Shown: positions 8,853 to 18,466, counted from the stretch's first letter. The stretch is 46,102 nt of DNA from Delftia tsuruhatensis NBRC 16741 (GCF_001571325.1 NZ_BCTO01000061.1:1-46102), one strand, 5' to 3'. Program-made: numbers and translations. The notes: generated by a model from the letters alone, not told the origin.

Positions 8853-9059
8853 TCAGGCGGACTGCGCGTCGTCGGCTTCGTGGCGGTCGAACATCAGCCA
8901 GCACACGAGCATGCACAGCGACGTCAGCACGAACCACATGAAGATCCACAGGTAGATGAAGGGCACGCCCAACACGAAGCGATCGACGGACGCGACCCAG
9001 GGAAGCAGGCCGATCACCGCGATGTACGGGATGCCTATGCCGATGAACAGCTTGAGCAT
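8853..9059 (-). CDS. DUF3311-type small membrane subunit
   Basis: A 68-residue protein with two membrane helices (about residues 3-22 and 32-57) and an acidic tail. Short DUF3311 proteins of this layout are typically encoded directly upstream of SSF carriers, as here, and are thought to be accessory subunits. It is the first gene of the leftward operon; an AGGAGA-type ribosome site precedes the ATG on the minus strand. Confidence 0.8.
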   Translation of the reverse strand: MLKLFIGIGIPYIAVIGLLPWVASVDRFVLGVPFIYLWIFMWFVLTSLCMLVCWLMFDRHEADDAQSA

Positions 9060-9201
9060 GGTTTGTCTCCTTTTGCTCCGATGAAAGAGTTGGCGGTTGT
9101 GGCCGCTCTATAGAACATTTCAATGTCCCTGGATGCGATCTTAGGAAGCGCCTACCTATAATTCAAATGAAAAATTTGCCAACAAACCATGAGGACTCCG
9201 C
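9060..9201. promoter_or_regulatory. Divergent control region of the symporter-amidohydrolase operon and its LysR gene
   Basis: This 142-base region includes a perfect inverted repeat, CAAAT at 9164-9168 and ATTTG at 9174-9178, with a 5-base centre. It lies 23 bases upstream of the LysR start and is a candidate operator for autoregulation and control of the divergent operon. It does not carry a canonical T-N11-A core, so the assignment is tentative. Confidence 0.45.
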
Positions 9202-10113
9202 ATGGATACACAGAAGCTGCGGCACCTGCTGGCCATCGTCGAGCACGGCACCTTTTCCGACGCAGCGCGCGCCGTGCATCTCACCCAGCCGGCGCTCAGC
9301 CGCAGCATCCGCGCGCTGGAAGATGAACTCAGGGCGCAGTTGTTCGACCGGGGCGCGCGGCGCGCCCGGCTGACAGTGTTTGGCGAGCTCGTGGCCGAGC
9401 GTGCACGCCGCATGCGGCTGGAGGAAACCCAGTTGCGGCGTGACCTGGAGCTGCTGCGCGGCGGCCAGGAAGGCGCGCTCGCCATTGGCGTGGCGCCCGC
9501 GCCCGCGGCGCTGCTGCTCAAGCCCTTTCTGATCCACATGGCGCAGGCGCATCCGCGCGTGAAGGTGCGCGCCGAAATGGGTGCCACCAGCGCATTGCTG
9601 CAGCTGCTGCGCAACGAATCCATCGATGCCATCGTCGGCGACGCCTACGTGCTGCGCGCCGCCGATGACGTGGAGATGGAACTGCTGGGCGAGCTGCCGG
9701 CCGGCCTGGTCTGCCGCGCGGGCCACCCCGTGCTGCAAAACCCCGGCATGGACGAGATCCGCCGCTACCCGCTGGCCACCACCACGTTGAGCACGGCCAT
9801 GGCGCGGCAGCTGGCCGAGCTGTGGGGCGAAGGCGCCGAGCCCGACAAGCTGTTCACCCTGCACTGCAACGACCTGGACCTGCTGCGCGGCGTGACCCTG
9901 GCCACGGACACCTTGCTGTTCGGCGTGCTGTCCATCACCCGCAAGGAGCGCGCCAGCGGCGCCATGGCCGAAGTGCCCCTGCCCGCCGATCCCCGCCGAT
10001 GCGGCCGCTACGGCATGGCGCGCATGGCCGCGCGCAGCCTGTCACCGGCGCTGGAAACCGTCTATGCATTCACCCGCACGCACTGGCGGGAGCTGTCCGA
10101 GCACGACCAGTGA
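9202..10113 (+). CDS. LysR family regulator, divergent from the amidohydrolase operon
   Basis: A 303-residue LysR protein. The HTH lies in residues about 4-62 (GTFSDAARAVHLTQPALSR) and the effector-binding domain from about residue 90. An AGGACT ribosome site precedes the ATG. It is transcribed away from the DUF3311-SSF-amidohydrolase-GTPase operon, so it probably activates that operon in response to the imported compound or its hydrolysis product (inference from layout). Confidence 0.92.
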   Translation: MDTQKLRHLLAIVEHGTFSDAARAVHLTQPALSRSIRALEDELRAQLFDRGARRARLTVFGELVAERARRMRLEETQLRRDLELLRGGQEGALAIGVAPAPAALLLKPFLIHMAQAHPRVKVRAEMGATSALLQLLRNESIDAIVGDAYVLRAADDVEMELLGELPAGLVCRAGHPVLQNPGMDEIRRYPLATTTLSTAMARQLAELWGEGAEPDKLFTLHCNDLDLLRGVTLATDTLLFGVLSITRKERASGAMAEVPLPADPRRCGRYGMARMAARSLSPALETVYAFTRTHWRELSEHDQ

Positions 10114-10130
10114 AGCCGGGCAGGCGCAAG

Positions 10131-11033
10131 TCATGCATCGGCCCGCGCCAGCGGCAATGTCTGCGTGCGCAGCCACTCCAGCACCAGGGCGAAGCGGGCC
10201 TCGTCATGCACCGGCCTGGGTGACATGAGCACGTAGTGCGAGCCATCGGCCACGAAGCCGCGCGGCGCGCACAGCGTGCCGCTGGCCAGGTCATCGGCCA
10301 CCAGTGCCAGCGGGCCGATGGCGACGCCGGCCCCGGCCACGGCGGCCTGCAGGCTCAGGTAGAAATGCTCGAAGCGCACCTCGCGACCGGCCCGCAGCGG
10401 CACGCCGGTCAGTTCGCTCCAATGCCGCCATGCGTCCGGCCGCGACTGCGTATGCAGCAGCACCCCGCCCAGCGGCCCTGAGCGTGCCAGCGCCTTGGCA
10501 AGCGCGGGCTTGCAGACGGGCCCCACGCGCTCTTGCAGAAAGGGCTCGGCCACCACATCGGCGCCCATGTCGAAATCCGCGCGGCGTATGGCCAGATCAA
10601 TGCCCTCGCGCGCAAAGGGCACGGAGCCGCCGGCCGATACCAGGCGCAGCTCGCGCTGCGTGCCGATCGCTTCCTGCAAACCACCCAGACGCGGAATCAG
10701 CCAGCGCATCAAAAACGTGGGCTCGCACGACAGCACCAGCGGACGGTCCGGCCCTGCCGCCTGCCGCGCGCGGCCCAGCGCACCGCGCAGGCGCTCCAGC
10801 GCCAGGGCCACCTCCTCGGCCAGCACGCGGGCCGTGGGCGTGGCAATGATGCTGCGGTTGCTGCGCTGGAACAGCGCAAAGCCCAGCGCCTCCTCCATGT
10901 CGCGCACGGCACGGCTCACGGCGCCATCGGTCAGGTGCAGCTCGCGCGCGGCCTTGGAGACACTGCCATGGCGCACCGTGGCCTCGAAGGCGCGCAGGGC
11001 AGACAGCGGCGGCATGTGGACGGGTGCGGGCAT
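10131..11033 (-). CDS. LysR family regulator (GcvA-like), divergent from the PdxA fusion
   Basis: A 300-residue LysR protein of the GcvA-like subgroup. The N-terminal segment MPPLSALRAFEA and the HTH ARELHLTDGAVSRAVRDME are typical of that group, and an effector domain follows from about residue 95. It converges with the previous LysR gene (17 bases between stops) and is divergent from the PdxA fusion gene, its most likely target. A well-formed LysR box lies between them. Confidence 0.92.
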   Translation of the reverse strand: MPAPVHMPPLSALRAFEATVRHGSVSKAARELHLTDGAVSRAVRDMEEALGFALFQRSNRSIIATPTARVLAEEVALALERLRGALGRARQAAGPDRPLVLSCEPTFLMRWLIPRLGGLQEAIGTQRELRLVSAGGSVPFAREGIDLAIRRADFDMGADVVAEPFLQERVGPVCKPALAKALARSGPLGGVLLHTQSRPDAWRHWSELTGVPLRAGREVRFEHFYLSLQAAVAGAGVAIGPLALVADDLASGTLCAPRGFVADGSHYVLMSPRPVHDEARFALVLEWLRTQTLPLARADA

Positions 11034-11074
11034 GGCAATGGCGGCTCTAGACAGGTGGAACAGCGGACTTTCAG

Positions 11075-11089
11075 TTGAACATTGCTCAA
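11075..11089. promoter_or_regulatory. LysR-type operator (T-N11-A) between LysR and the PdxA fusion gene
   Basis: TTGA at 11075-11078 and TCAA at 11086-11089 form a perfect dyad with a 7-base centre and contain the canonical T-N11-A core (11076-11088). A second overlapping palindrome, TCAATTGA, lies at 11086-11093. The site is 42 bases from the LysR start and 83 from the chosen start of the fusion gene. Confidence 0.65.
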
Positions 11090-11171
11090 TTGAATGATGA
11101 GTCTATATCGATTTATTACTGGAGCATCTTCATGCAAAGTAAGCCCATCGATTGAGGTTTCAGCAAGAACC

Positions 11172-12905
11172 ATGAAGCACTCCAGCCCCAACTCCGCCAA
11201 CCCCTCGGCCAGCACCCCGGCCAGCGCGCCCCTGGCCATCACCATGGGCGATCCATTGGGCATCGGGCCCGAGATCATCGTCAAGCTGGCAATGGACCCT
11301 GCGCGGCCCTGCACGCCGTTTCTCGTCATCGGCGACATCGCCCGGCTGCAGCGGGCGGCCGATGGGCTGGGCGTCCATCCGCAGATCCGGGCCATCGAGA
11401 CACCGGCCCAGGTCCCTGCCCTGGTGCCGCCCGCCACGCTCTTCGTGCTGCAGGCCGGCGAGGACCTGCCGCCGGACCTGCCCTGGGGCTGCGTCGATGC
11501 ACGCGCCGGCGCGGCCTGCCATGCCTATATCCAGCGCGGCATCGACCTGGCCCTGGCTGGCGACGTCTCGGGCCTGGTGACCGCCCCCATCCACAAGGAA
11601 GCGCTGCGCGCGGCAGGCTGCCCGCATCCGGGCCATACCGAGATGCTGGCCGAGCGTTCCGGCACACGCGACTTCGCCATGATGCTCGCCAATGATGAGC
11701 TGCGGGTGCTGCTGGTCTCCATCCATGTGCCGCTGCAGCAGGCCATCGCCTCCGTGACCATGGACAACGAGCTGCGCGCCATTCGCCTCGCGCACCAGGC
11801 CTGCCGCGCGTTCGGCATCACCCGGCCCCGGGTGGCCGTGGCAGGGCTCAATCCGCATGCCGGTGAAAACGGTCTGTTCGGGGACGAGGACCGCTCGGTG
11901 ATCATCCCCGCCATTGCCGCCGCGCGCGCCGAAGGCATCGACGCCAGCGGCCCCTGGCCCGGCGACACGGTCTTCATGCGGGCGCGCCGGGGCGAGTTCG
12001 ACGTGGTGGTCGCCCAGTTCCATGACCAGGGGCTGATTCCCGTGAAATACCTGGGTGTGGAGCAAGGCGTGAACATCACCGTGGGCCTGCCCTTTGTGCG
12101 CACCTCGGTGGACCATGGCACGGCCTTCGACATCGCGGGCACGGGCCGCGCCGACCACGCCAGCCTGGCCTGCGCGCTGCGCCAGGCGGCAGCCATGGTG
12201 CAGGCCACCCGTACCGGTACCAGCGCACGAACGCAGCGCCCGGACTTCATCTTCATGCTCACGCAGCAGGACAGGACCATTGCCGATGCGCGCGAGCGGC
12301 TGCGCGAGGTGCTGGCCCAGGGCGTTCGCCATGTGGGCTTCAAGGACATCGGCCTGCCCCTGCCCGAGCTGCATGCCCTGGCCCGGGACATCCGGGCGGG
12401 CGGCGCCAGGGTCTATCTGGAGGTTGTCAGCCTGGACGAGGCCAGCGAAGTGGCCTCGGCCCGCGCGGCGGTCGACATCGGGGTGGACGTGCTCATGGGT
12501 GGCACACGGCCCGAGGCGGTGCTGCCCGTGCTGCGCGGCAGCGGCATTGCGTACTACCCGTTTCCCGGCCAGGTGAGCGGGCATCCGAGCGTGCTTTCAG
12601 GCCCGGTACAGGACATCGTGGCCAGCGCCCGCCGCATGGCGGGGCTGGACGGCGTGCATGGCCTGGACCTGCTGGCCTACCGCTTCCACGGCGATGTGCC
12701 GGCCCTGATCAAGGCCGTCTGCGATGCGGTGGACAAACCCGTGGTCGTGGCCGGCTCCATTGATCGCAGTGAACGCATCGCGGCCGTGCTGGCCGGCGGC
12801 GCAGCGGGCTTCACGATAGGCACTGCCGCCTTCGAGGAGACTTTCCCGGCCGCGCGGCCCGGGCTGGCGGCGCAATTGCAGGCCATACAGGCGCTGGTGG
12901 ACTGA
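11172..12905 (+). CDS. PdxA-type dehydrogenase fused to a C-terminal TIM-barrel domain
   Basis: The 577-residue product has two parts. Residues about 20-345 form a complete PdxA-family dehydrogenase: ITMGDPLGIGPEII, the metal-binding PHPGHTEML, NPHAGENG, QFHDQGLIPVK and DHGTAFDIAG. Members oxidise and decarboxylate 4-phosphohydroxy-threonine or related phospho-aldonates. After a short Thr/Arg/Gln linker (about 346-356), residues 357-577 look like a (beta/alpha)8 barrel, with FKDIGLPLPEL, YLEVVSLDEAS, VLMGGTRPEA and phosphate-binding-like ends VVVAGSIDRSER and GFTIGTAAFEE. I do not recognise this barrel's function. ATG 11172 was chosen over 11094 because the family motif starts soon after it; the ribosome site is weak. 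The fusion and the divergent LysR gene suggest catabolism of a phosphorylated sugar acid rather than vitamin B6 synthesis (inference). Confidence 0.8.
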   Translation: MKHSSPNSANPSASTPASAPLAITMGDPLGIGPEIIVKLAMDPARPCTPFLVIGDIARLQRAADGLGVHPQIRAIETPAQVPALVPPATLFVLQAGEDLPPDLPWGCVDARAGAACHAYIQRGIDLALAGDVSGLVTAPIHKEALRAAGCPHPGHTEMLAERSGTRDFAMMLANDELRVLLVSIHVPLQQAIASVTMDNELRAIRLAHQACRAFGITRPRVAVAGLNPHAGENGLFGDEDRSVIIPAIAAARAEGIDASGPWPGDTVFMRARRGEFDVVVAQFHDQGLIPVKYLGVEQGVNITVGLPFVRTSVDHGTAFDIAGTGRADHASLACALRQAAAMVQATRTGTSARTQRPDFIFMLTQQDRTIADARERLREVLAQGVRHVGFKDIGLPLPELHALARDIRAGGARVYLEVVSLDEASEVASARAAVDIGVDVLMGGTRPEAVLPVLRGSGIAYYPFPGQVSGHPSVLSGPVQDIVASARRMAGLDGVHGLDLLAYRFHGDVPALIKAVCDAVDKPVVVAGSIDRSERIAAVLAGGAAGFTIGTAAFEETFPAARPGLAAQLQAIQALVD

Positions 12906-13002
12906 CGCCGGCCATGTCGGCTATGCCGGCCCGCGCCTCGCACGCCGGGGTCACGGTCCAGCAGCAGCTGCAGCGGTTTCGCCCACCGGTGCCCGGGCGT
13001 TC

Positions 13003-13353
13003 TCACAGCCCCAGGTACAGGGCCAGCAGCGAAACGGCGGCCGGCACGGCCTGCACCCAGAGGATCTTGCGGCTGGCCGTGGCGGCGCCATACAGGCCTG
13101 CCACCAGCACGCACAGGAGAAAAAAGTACTTGAACGCCAGGCCGTCGGCGCCCTGCGCCAGCCCCCAGATCAGCCCGGCGGCGAGAAAGCCGTTGTAAAG
13201 CCCCTGGTTGGCGGCCAGCGTCCTGGTCTGCTGCGCAAATTCCGGCGTCAGCCCAAAGGCCTTCCTGCCAGCCGGCCGGTCCCAGAGAAACATCTCCAGC
13301 ACGAGGATGTAGACATGGATTGCGGCGACGATGCCTATGAGAACGTTAGCCAT
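13003..13353 (-). CDS. DUF1304 family membrane protein
   Basis: A 116-residue protein with four predicted membrane segments and the DUF1304 pattern: an N-terminal helix followed by HVYILVLEMFLW, then LAANQGLYNGFLAAGL. The family has no firm function. ATG 13353 was chosen because the protein then begins directly with the first helix. It is in the same direction as the glycine-zipper gene about 100 bases upstream. Confidence 0.85.
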   Translation of the reverse strand: MANVLIGIVAAIHVYILVLEMFLWDRPAGRKAFGLTPEFAQQTRTLAANQGLYNGFLAAGLIWGLAQGADGLAFKYFFLLCVLVAGLYGAATASRKILWVQAVPAAVSLLALYLGL

Positions 13354-13452
13354 CTGGGTGGATAGGAAAGTGGACAGGCCCCTGTATACGGGATGCATCC
13401 GCCGCCGTCCATGCCCGCCGCGCCACACATGGCCTGCAACGGCCTGCCCGTG

Positions 13453-13833
13453 TCACCCGGAAGACTTGCTGCCGGGTGGCACGGGCTTTTCCACTGGCTT
13501 TTGCGCACTCTCTGCCGGCGCCACGGCACCTGCGGCCGCGCCGCCCAGCGCACCGGCCACGCTGCCTACCGTGCCGCCCACCACCACGCCCACCGGGCCT
13601 GCAATGACCGCACCGGCGGCAGCGCCGGCAGCGGCTCCGGCCAGTACGCCGCCGCCGATGAACACCGAGCGTGACTCGCGCTGCGCATCCTGCGGCGACA
13701 GCTGGTACTGGGCAGCTGCCTCGGGGTCCTGGGAAGGTACGCCGTGGCCCGGTCGTGCCTGTTCGGCCAGGTCTTCGTCCTCCACCGCATCTGCAGACAC
13801 CGGCGGGATGGATGGCTTGTTACTTGCATTCAT
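13453..13833 (-). CDS. Glycine-zipper protein of unknown function
   Basis: A 126-residue protein. Residues 1-60 are polar and acidic, with no signal peptide. Residues about 62-110 form a long Gly/Ala/Val stretch with GxxxG-type spacing (GVLAGAAAGAAAGA, GVVVGGTVGSVAGALGG), a glycine-zipper membrane or oligomer segment, and a Pro/Lys-rich tail follows. A strong GGAGA ribosome site precedes ATG 13833. Glycine-zipper proteins of this size are often stress-induced; no specific role can be assigned. Confidence 0.75.
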   Translation of the reverse strand: MNASNKPSIPPVSADAVEDEDLAEQARPGHGVPSQDPEAAAQYQLSPQDAQRESRSVFIGGGVLAGAAAGAAAGAVIAGPVGVVVGGTVGSVAGALGGAAAGAVAPAESAQKPVEKPVPPGSKSSG

Positions 13834-14235
13834 GGGAATCTCCTTCGGGGATGGACCGTGGACGCGGGACTGCATCCGCTGCATCCCTCTTGCAGTTTTC
13901 GTTGTACGCCTGTGCCCGCCAGGCCGACGCCGGCCCAGGCTGCGCTGCCGCGTCAGCAAAGGGCCGCAGCTGCGCAGAACTTGACTACAAGGGCTCGTAG
14001 GACCTGGCCTCCGGCGTCCAAGGACCCTCCTACGCCGGTCGCGGCGCACCGACTACCCGGAGCACTTCATTGCGGTCCTAAGCTGGAACCCAGAAGCACA
14101 CAGGCTTCGACTTCGCCAGGCGATGCACGGGCTTTGAAGGGGCCGCCTCCCCGCGCCTTTTCCCATGCCGCATCGCCCAGCCGCCAGATGCACAGCGTCG
14201 GCGTGCCAGCACCAACCCACTCAATGGAGAGCCTC
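13834..14235. other. Long intergenic region with no supported gene
   Basis: About 400 bases lie between the divergent glycine-zipper and PRC-barrel genes. Possible short ORFs here lack ribosome sites and codon bias. The only structure I see is an inverted repeat, CGTAGGA at 13996-14002 and TCCTACG at 14028-14034, with a 25-base loop. The region probably holds both promoters, with long leaders. Confidence 0.5.
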
Positions 14236-14592
14236 ATGGTCACACCCAACACCGTATCGAGCGTCATTTCTTCCGAAACCGTCAGCGGCACCAATGTCTA
14301 CAACCCCGCGGGCGACAAGCTGGGCAGCATAGACACGCTGATGATCGACAAGCTGTCCGGCAAGGTGCGCTACGCCGTCATGGAATTCGGCGGCTTTCTG
14401 GGCATCGGCACGGACCGCTATCCGCTGCCCTGGGAATCCCTCAAGTACGAGCCCGACATGAACGGCTACGTGGTGTCGCTCACGCGCGAGCAGCTGGACA
14501 ACGCGCCCCGCTATGAGCGCGACACGGCACCGGCCTACACCGATGAATATGGACGCCGCGTGAACGATTACTACGGCGTGCCCTACCTGTAA
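14236..14592 (+). CDS. PRC-barrel domain protein
   Basis: A 118-residue protein with one PRC-barrel domain in residues about 15-90. The family pattern is NPAGDKLGSIDTLMID, then VRYAVMEFGGFLGIG and RYPLPWESLKY, followed by a Tyr/Asp-rich tail. Such proteins are common in stress-associated clusters of Proteobacteria, and their molecular role is unknown. The ATG at 14236 has GGAGA at 14226-14230; an in-frame ATG at 14224 would add four residues. A terminator follows. Confidence 0.85.
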   Translation: MVTPNTVSSVISSETVSGTNVYNPAGDKLGSIDTLMIDKLSGKVRYAVMEFGGFLGIGTDRYPLPWESLKYEPDMNGYVVSLTREQLDNAPRYERDTAPAYTDEYGRRVNDYYGVPYL

Positions 14593-14619
14593 ATCCCGAC
14601 CCTTGCGGTCTTTGACACA

Positions 14620-14640
14620 GCCCCGTTCGCGGGGCGTTTT
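14620..14640 (+). terminator. Terminator after the PRC-barrel gene
   Basis: The stem GCCCCG (14620-14625) / CGGGGC (14630-14635) has a very stable TTCG tetraloop and is followed by TTTT. Confidence 0.85.
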
Positions 14641-14711
14641 CTTTGGTGCGGATAGCTGGCCAAGGAAGAACGCCTTGCGCGACTTCACTCCCTCATTCCA
14701 GGAGAACTCCC

Positions 14712-15062
14712 ATGAATACCACCCCACCGGCCATCGACTACAAGGCCTGCATGGATGCCTGCCAGGCCTGCATCATTGCCTGCAATACCTGTGCCGCCGC
14801 CTGCCTGAAGGAAACAGACGTCCAGATGATGGCCGCCTGCATTGCCCAGGATCTTGAATGCGCGCAGGTCTGCGAACTGGCCGTGGCCTCAATGGCGCGC
14901 CAAAGTCCGCATGTCTCAGACATCTGCCGCCTGTGCGCCCGGATCTGCCAGGCCTGCGCCGACGAATGCGGCAAGCATTCCCACGACCATTGCCAGACCT
15001 GCGCGGCAGCCTGCCAGCAATGCGCCATGTCCTGCAATCTCATGGGCATGCAATCGCACTGA
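14712..15062 (+). CDS. Cys-rich four-helix-bundle copper-binding protein
   Basis: A 116-residue protein with 19 cysteines, mostly in CxxC and CxxxC spacings (KACMDACQACIIACNTCAAAC near residue 13, and CQTCAAACQQCAMSC at the end) plus several His. This is the DUF326/Csp pattern, in which a four-helix bundle binds many Cu(I) ions through inward-facing Cys. There is no signal peptide, so a cytosolic copper-storage or buffering role is likely. A good AGGAG site precedes the ATG. No copper exporter or CueR gene is nearby. Confidence 0.88.
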   Translation: MNTTPPAIDYKACMDACQACIIACNTCAAACLKETDVQMMAACIAQDLECAQVCELAVASMARQSPHVSDICRLCARICQACADECGKHSHDHCQTCAAACQQCAMSCNLMGMQSH

Positions 15063-15214
15063 CGCCGCTGGCCTTTGTCACGACAGCCGGCCAAGCACCC
15101 ATCCTGCAAACCGGCAGGAAAAAAAGCCACCGGCGCTGTCGTCATCCGCCCTATATCGGCAGCCTTCGACGCTGCCTACACTTTGATGCATATCCACGCA
15201 CAAAGGAGATGGGC

Positions 15215-15574
15215 ATGGCACTGAACATCAGCATAGAACAGCGGTTCCTTGCCCTCCTGGGCCAGTTGAAGCACATGCCTCCCTGCTCATCCCGCCAGGA
15301 AGCGCACGACATGCTCCTGCTGCTGTGGATGCGCATCTGCGAAGGCGCAGGCGCGCGCAGGCAATTGCTCAACAGCATGCGCCAGCGCACGCTGTGCGCA
15401 GAGCACGGCTGGAAAAACCTCGACAAAAGCCCCTGCTACTGGGATTCGGAGACCACGCCGGGCATCCGAATCTATCTGCATGCCAATGGCACCATCGTCA
15501 TTCAAAGACAGGGCGGAGCGCAGGATTCCGAAATCCTGCACTTCAGCAGCCACCGGGAGTTTGTCGAGGCGTAG
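15215..15574 (+). CDS. Hypothetical protein
   Basis: A 119-residue protein that I do not recognise. The N-terminal two thirds appear helical, with several Cys and Met, and the C-terminal third is beta-rich (IRIYLHANGTIVIQRQGG). An AAAGGAG ribosome site at 15202-15208 supports ATG 15215. It has no signal peptide or membrane helix. It sits between the copper-binding bundle and the H-NS-like gene in the same direction, each with its own spacing, so an operon is uncertain. Confidence 0.65.
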   Translation: MALNISIEQRFLALLGQLKHMPPCSSRQEAHDMLLLLWMRICEGAGARRQLLNSMRQRTLCAEHGWKNLDKSPCYWDSETTPGIRIYLHANGTIVIQRQGGAQDSEILHFSSHREFVEA

Positions 15575-15714
15575 ACAAAGGCCTCGCGCTCAATCCCGAA
15601 CAATGGCGGAATATTGAAAAACCTAGGTGCAAACACCGACGATGTCCCACATGCGACATCGACCCTGTCTCCATAAAATGCGTCATTGTGTAGCACACTA
15701 TCCATGAGGAACAT

Positions 15715-15996
15715 ATGACAGCAGATTACAAAACCCTGCTCAAGCAAAAGAGCGAGCTTGAGGCACGGATTGCCGAAACGCTGAAGGCGGAGAAAGGCGG
15801 AGTCATCGCCAAGGTCCGAGAACTCGTCCATGAGTTCGGATTGACCCACGACGACATCTTCAGCGCCCGCAAATCCAAGTCCGCCAACATTGGCGTGCCG
15901 AAATACCGGGACCCCGCCACCGGAGCCACCTGGACGGGACGGGGCAAGCCGCCGCGCTGGATCGAAGGCAAGGACCGCAAGGCCCTCGAGATCTGA
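15715..15996 (+). CDS. H-NS family histone-like protein
   Basis: A 93-residue protein of the short HvrA/BpH3-type H-NS group. An N-terminal coiled coil (residues about 1-40) mediates dimerisation. The C-terminal DNA-binding motif is YRDPATGATWTGRGKPPRWI (about 64-83), the characteristic minor-groove-binding loop. It would silence AT-rich or foreign DNA and shape the nucleoid. An AGGA site precedes the ATG and a terminator follows. Confidence 0.93.
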   Translation: MTADYKTLLKQKSELEARIAETLKAEKGGVIAKVRELVHEFGLTHDDIFSARKSKSANIGVPKYRDPATGATWTGRGKPPRWIEGKDRKALEI

Positions 15997-16001
15997 GCAT
16001 G

Positions 16002-16025
16002 GCCCGCCAACGCGGGCATTTTTTA
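16002..16025 (+). terminator. Terminator after the H-NS-like gene
   Basis: GCCCGC (16002-16007) pairs with GCGGGC (16012-16017) across a CAAC loop, followed by A and a T-run. Confidence 0.88.
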
Positions 16026-16072
16026 TGGCGACCCCAATCGCCCGGACTCTCGCCAGGCAATGCCAGAAACAG

Positions 16073-16106
16073 AAAAACCCAGTGCTATTCACATAGCACT
16101 GGGTTT
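16073..16106 (-). terminator. Terminator of tRNA-Ser
   Basis: A perfect 14-bp stem (16075-16088 with 16093-16106) encloses a 4-base loop. Reading on the minus strand, T residues follow the stem. It begins 9 bases beyond the 3' end of the tRNA. Confidence 0.85.
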
Positions 16107-16114
16107 CATTTTTC

Positions 16115-16204
<90 letters not shown>

Positions 16205-16237
16205 GCAGCGTCGAAGCTGAAATTATAGCCTAAAAAT

Positions 16238-17554
<1,317 letters not shown>

Positions 17555-17691
17555 AGCCGGCAATTTTAGGCGGTATCGCCATGGCAGCGCCCGCCCCTGG
17601 GCGTTGGGGGTCTTGCCGCTACAGAAATCCCGCGCCGGCGCCGATACTTCCAATATGCCGCCCACAGCGGTTTGCGCACCCGGGAGCACCC

Positions 17692-18390
17692 ATGTTTTTT
17701 GTCTTCGGTCCCAACGGACAGATGTTTCGCGGTCCCGCCGAGCGGCTGGGCCAGGTGGCGCCCGTGCGCCGCGTACAACGCCCGCAGGCCCTGCGCACGC
17801 GCTCGGCCGATGTGATGGCCGACGATGCAGCCGCCTCGTTCCCCGCCATCCTGGCCGACCTCGCGGGCCAGCCTGCCGGCGCGCCGGAGCCCGCCCCGCG
17901 CAGCCGTGGCGCGGTCGATGCCTACCTTTCCACGGAAAAAGGCCCCAGCCAGCCACGCCAGCCCCTGCAGACCGTGGCCGACGTGATGAGCCACGAGGCC
18001 GTGACGGTGTCGCCCGAGGCCGGTGTCAACGACGCCTGGCGCGTGCTGGCCGAGCACGGCGTGGCCCAGGCGCCCGTGCTGGATGCCGGTGGCCGCGTGG
18101 TCGGGCTGCTGCTGCGTGCCGACATGGCGCCGCTGGACCTGCTGCCCGAGCCCGGTGCGATCAAGGACGCCATTGCCCTGGCGCGCCGGCCCGTGAACGA
18201 GGTCATGATCTCCCCCATACCCACGGTGGCCACCACCACCGACCTGCGCCGCGTGGCCGGCGTGCTGCTGGAGACCGGCCTGCCGGGCCTGCCCGTGACC
18301 GATGAGCAGGGCCTGCTGGCCGGCTTCATCAGCCGCACCGACATCCTGCGCGCCGTGGCCTCCGATCCGCCGCTGGATCTGTGGAGCTGA
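17692..18390 (+). CDS. CBS-pair domain protein with N-terminal extension
   Basis: A 232-residue protein. Residues 1-95 are an extension of unknown function beginning MFFVFGPNGQMFRGP. Residues about 100-230 are two CBS repeats (VADVMSHEAVTVSPEA..., VNEVMISPIPTVATTT...), which bind adenine nucleotides or S-adenosylmethionine and act as sensors. There is no catalytic domain or membrane segment. It is divergent from serS and ends in a terminator shared with ispH. Target and ligand are unknown. Confidence 0.85.
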   Translation: MFFVFGPNGQMFRGPAERLGQVAPVRRVQRPQALRTRSADVMADDAAASFPAILADLAGQPAGAPEPAPRSRGAVDAYLSTEKGPSQPRQPLQTVADVMSHEAVTVSPEAGVNDAWRVLAEHGVAQAPVLDAGGRVVGLLLRADMAPLDLLPEPGAIKDAIALARRPVNEVMISPIPTVATTTDLRRVAGVLLETGLPGLPVTDEQGLLAGFISRTDILRAVASDPPLDLWS

Positions 18391-18411
18391 GGCTTTCGGC
18401 CCCACCATGCA

Positions 18412-18440
18412 AAACGGGCGCCAGGCGCCCGTTTGCTTTT
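18412..18440. terminator. Bidirectional terminator between the CBS gene and ispH
   Basis: A 10-bp stem (AAACGGGCGC at 18412-18421, GCGCCCGTTT at 18425-18434) has a 3-base loop. T residues follow on the plus strand and an A-run precedes it, serving both converging transcripts. Confidence 0.8.
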
Positions 18441-18466
18441 TGGCCAATGCCCGCTGCGCCTGCGGC

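Noticed and set aside
13447..13485. A 14-bp hairpin overlapping the end of the glycine-zipper gene, considered as its terminator
   Set aside because: It spans the stop codon and is not followed by a T-run on the minus strand, so it is not a typical intrinsic terminator.
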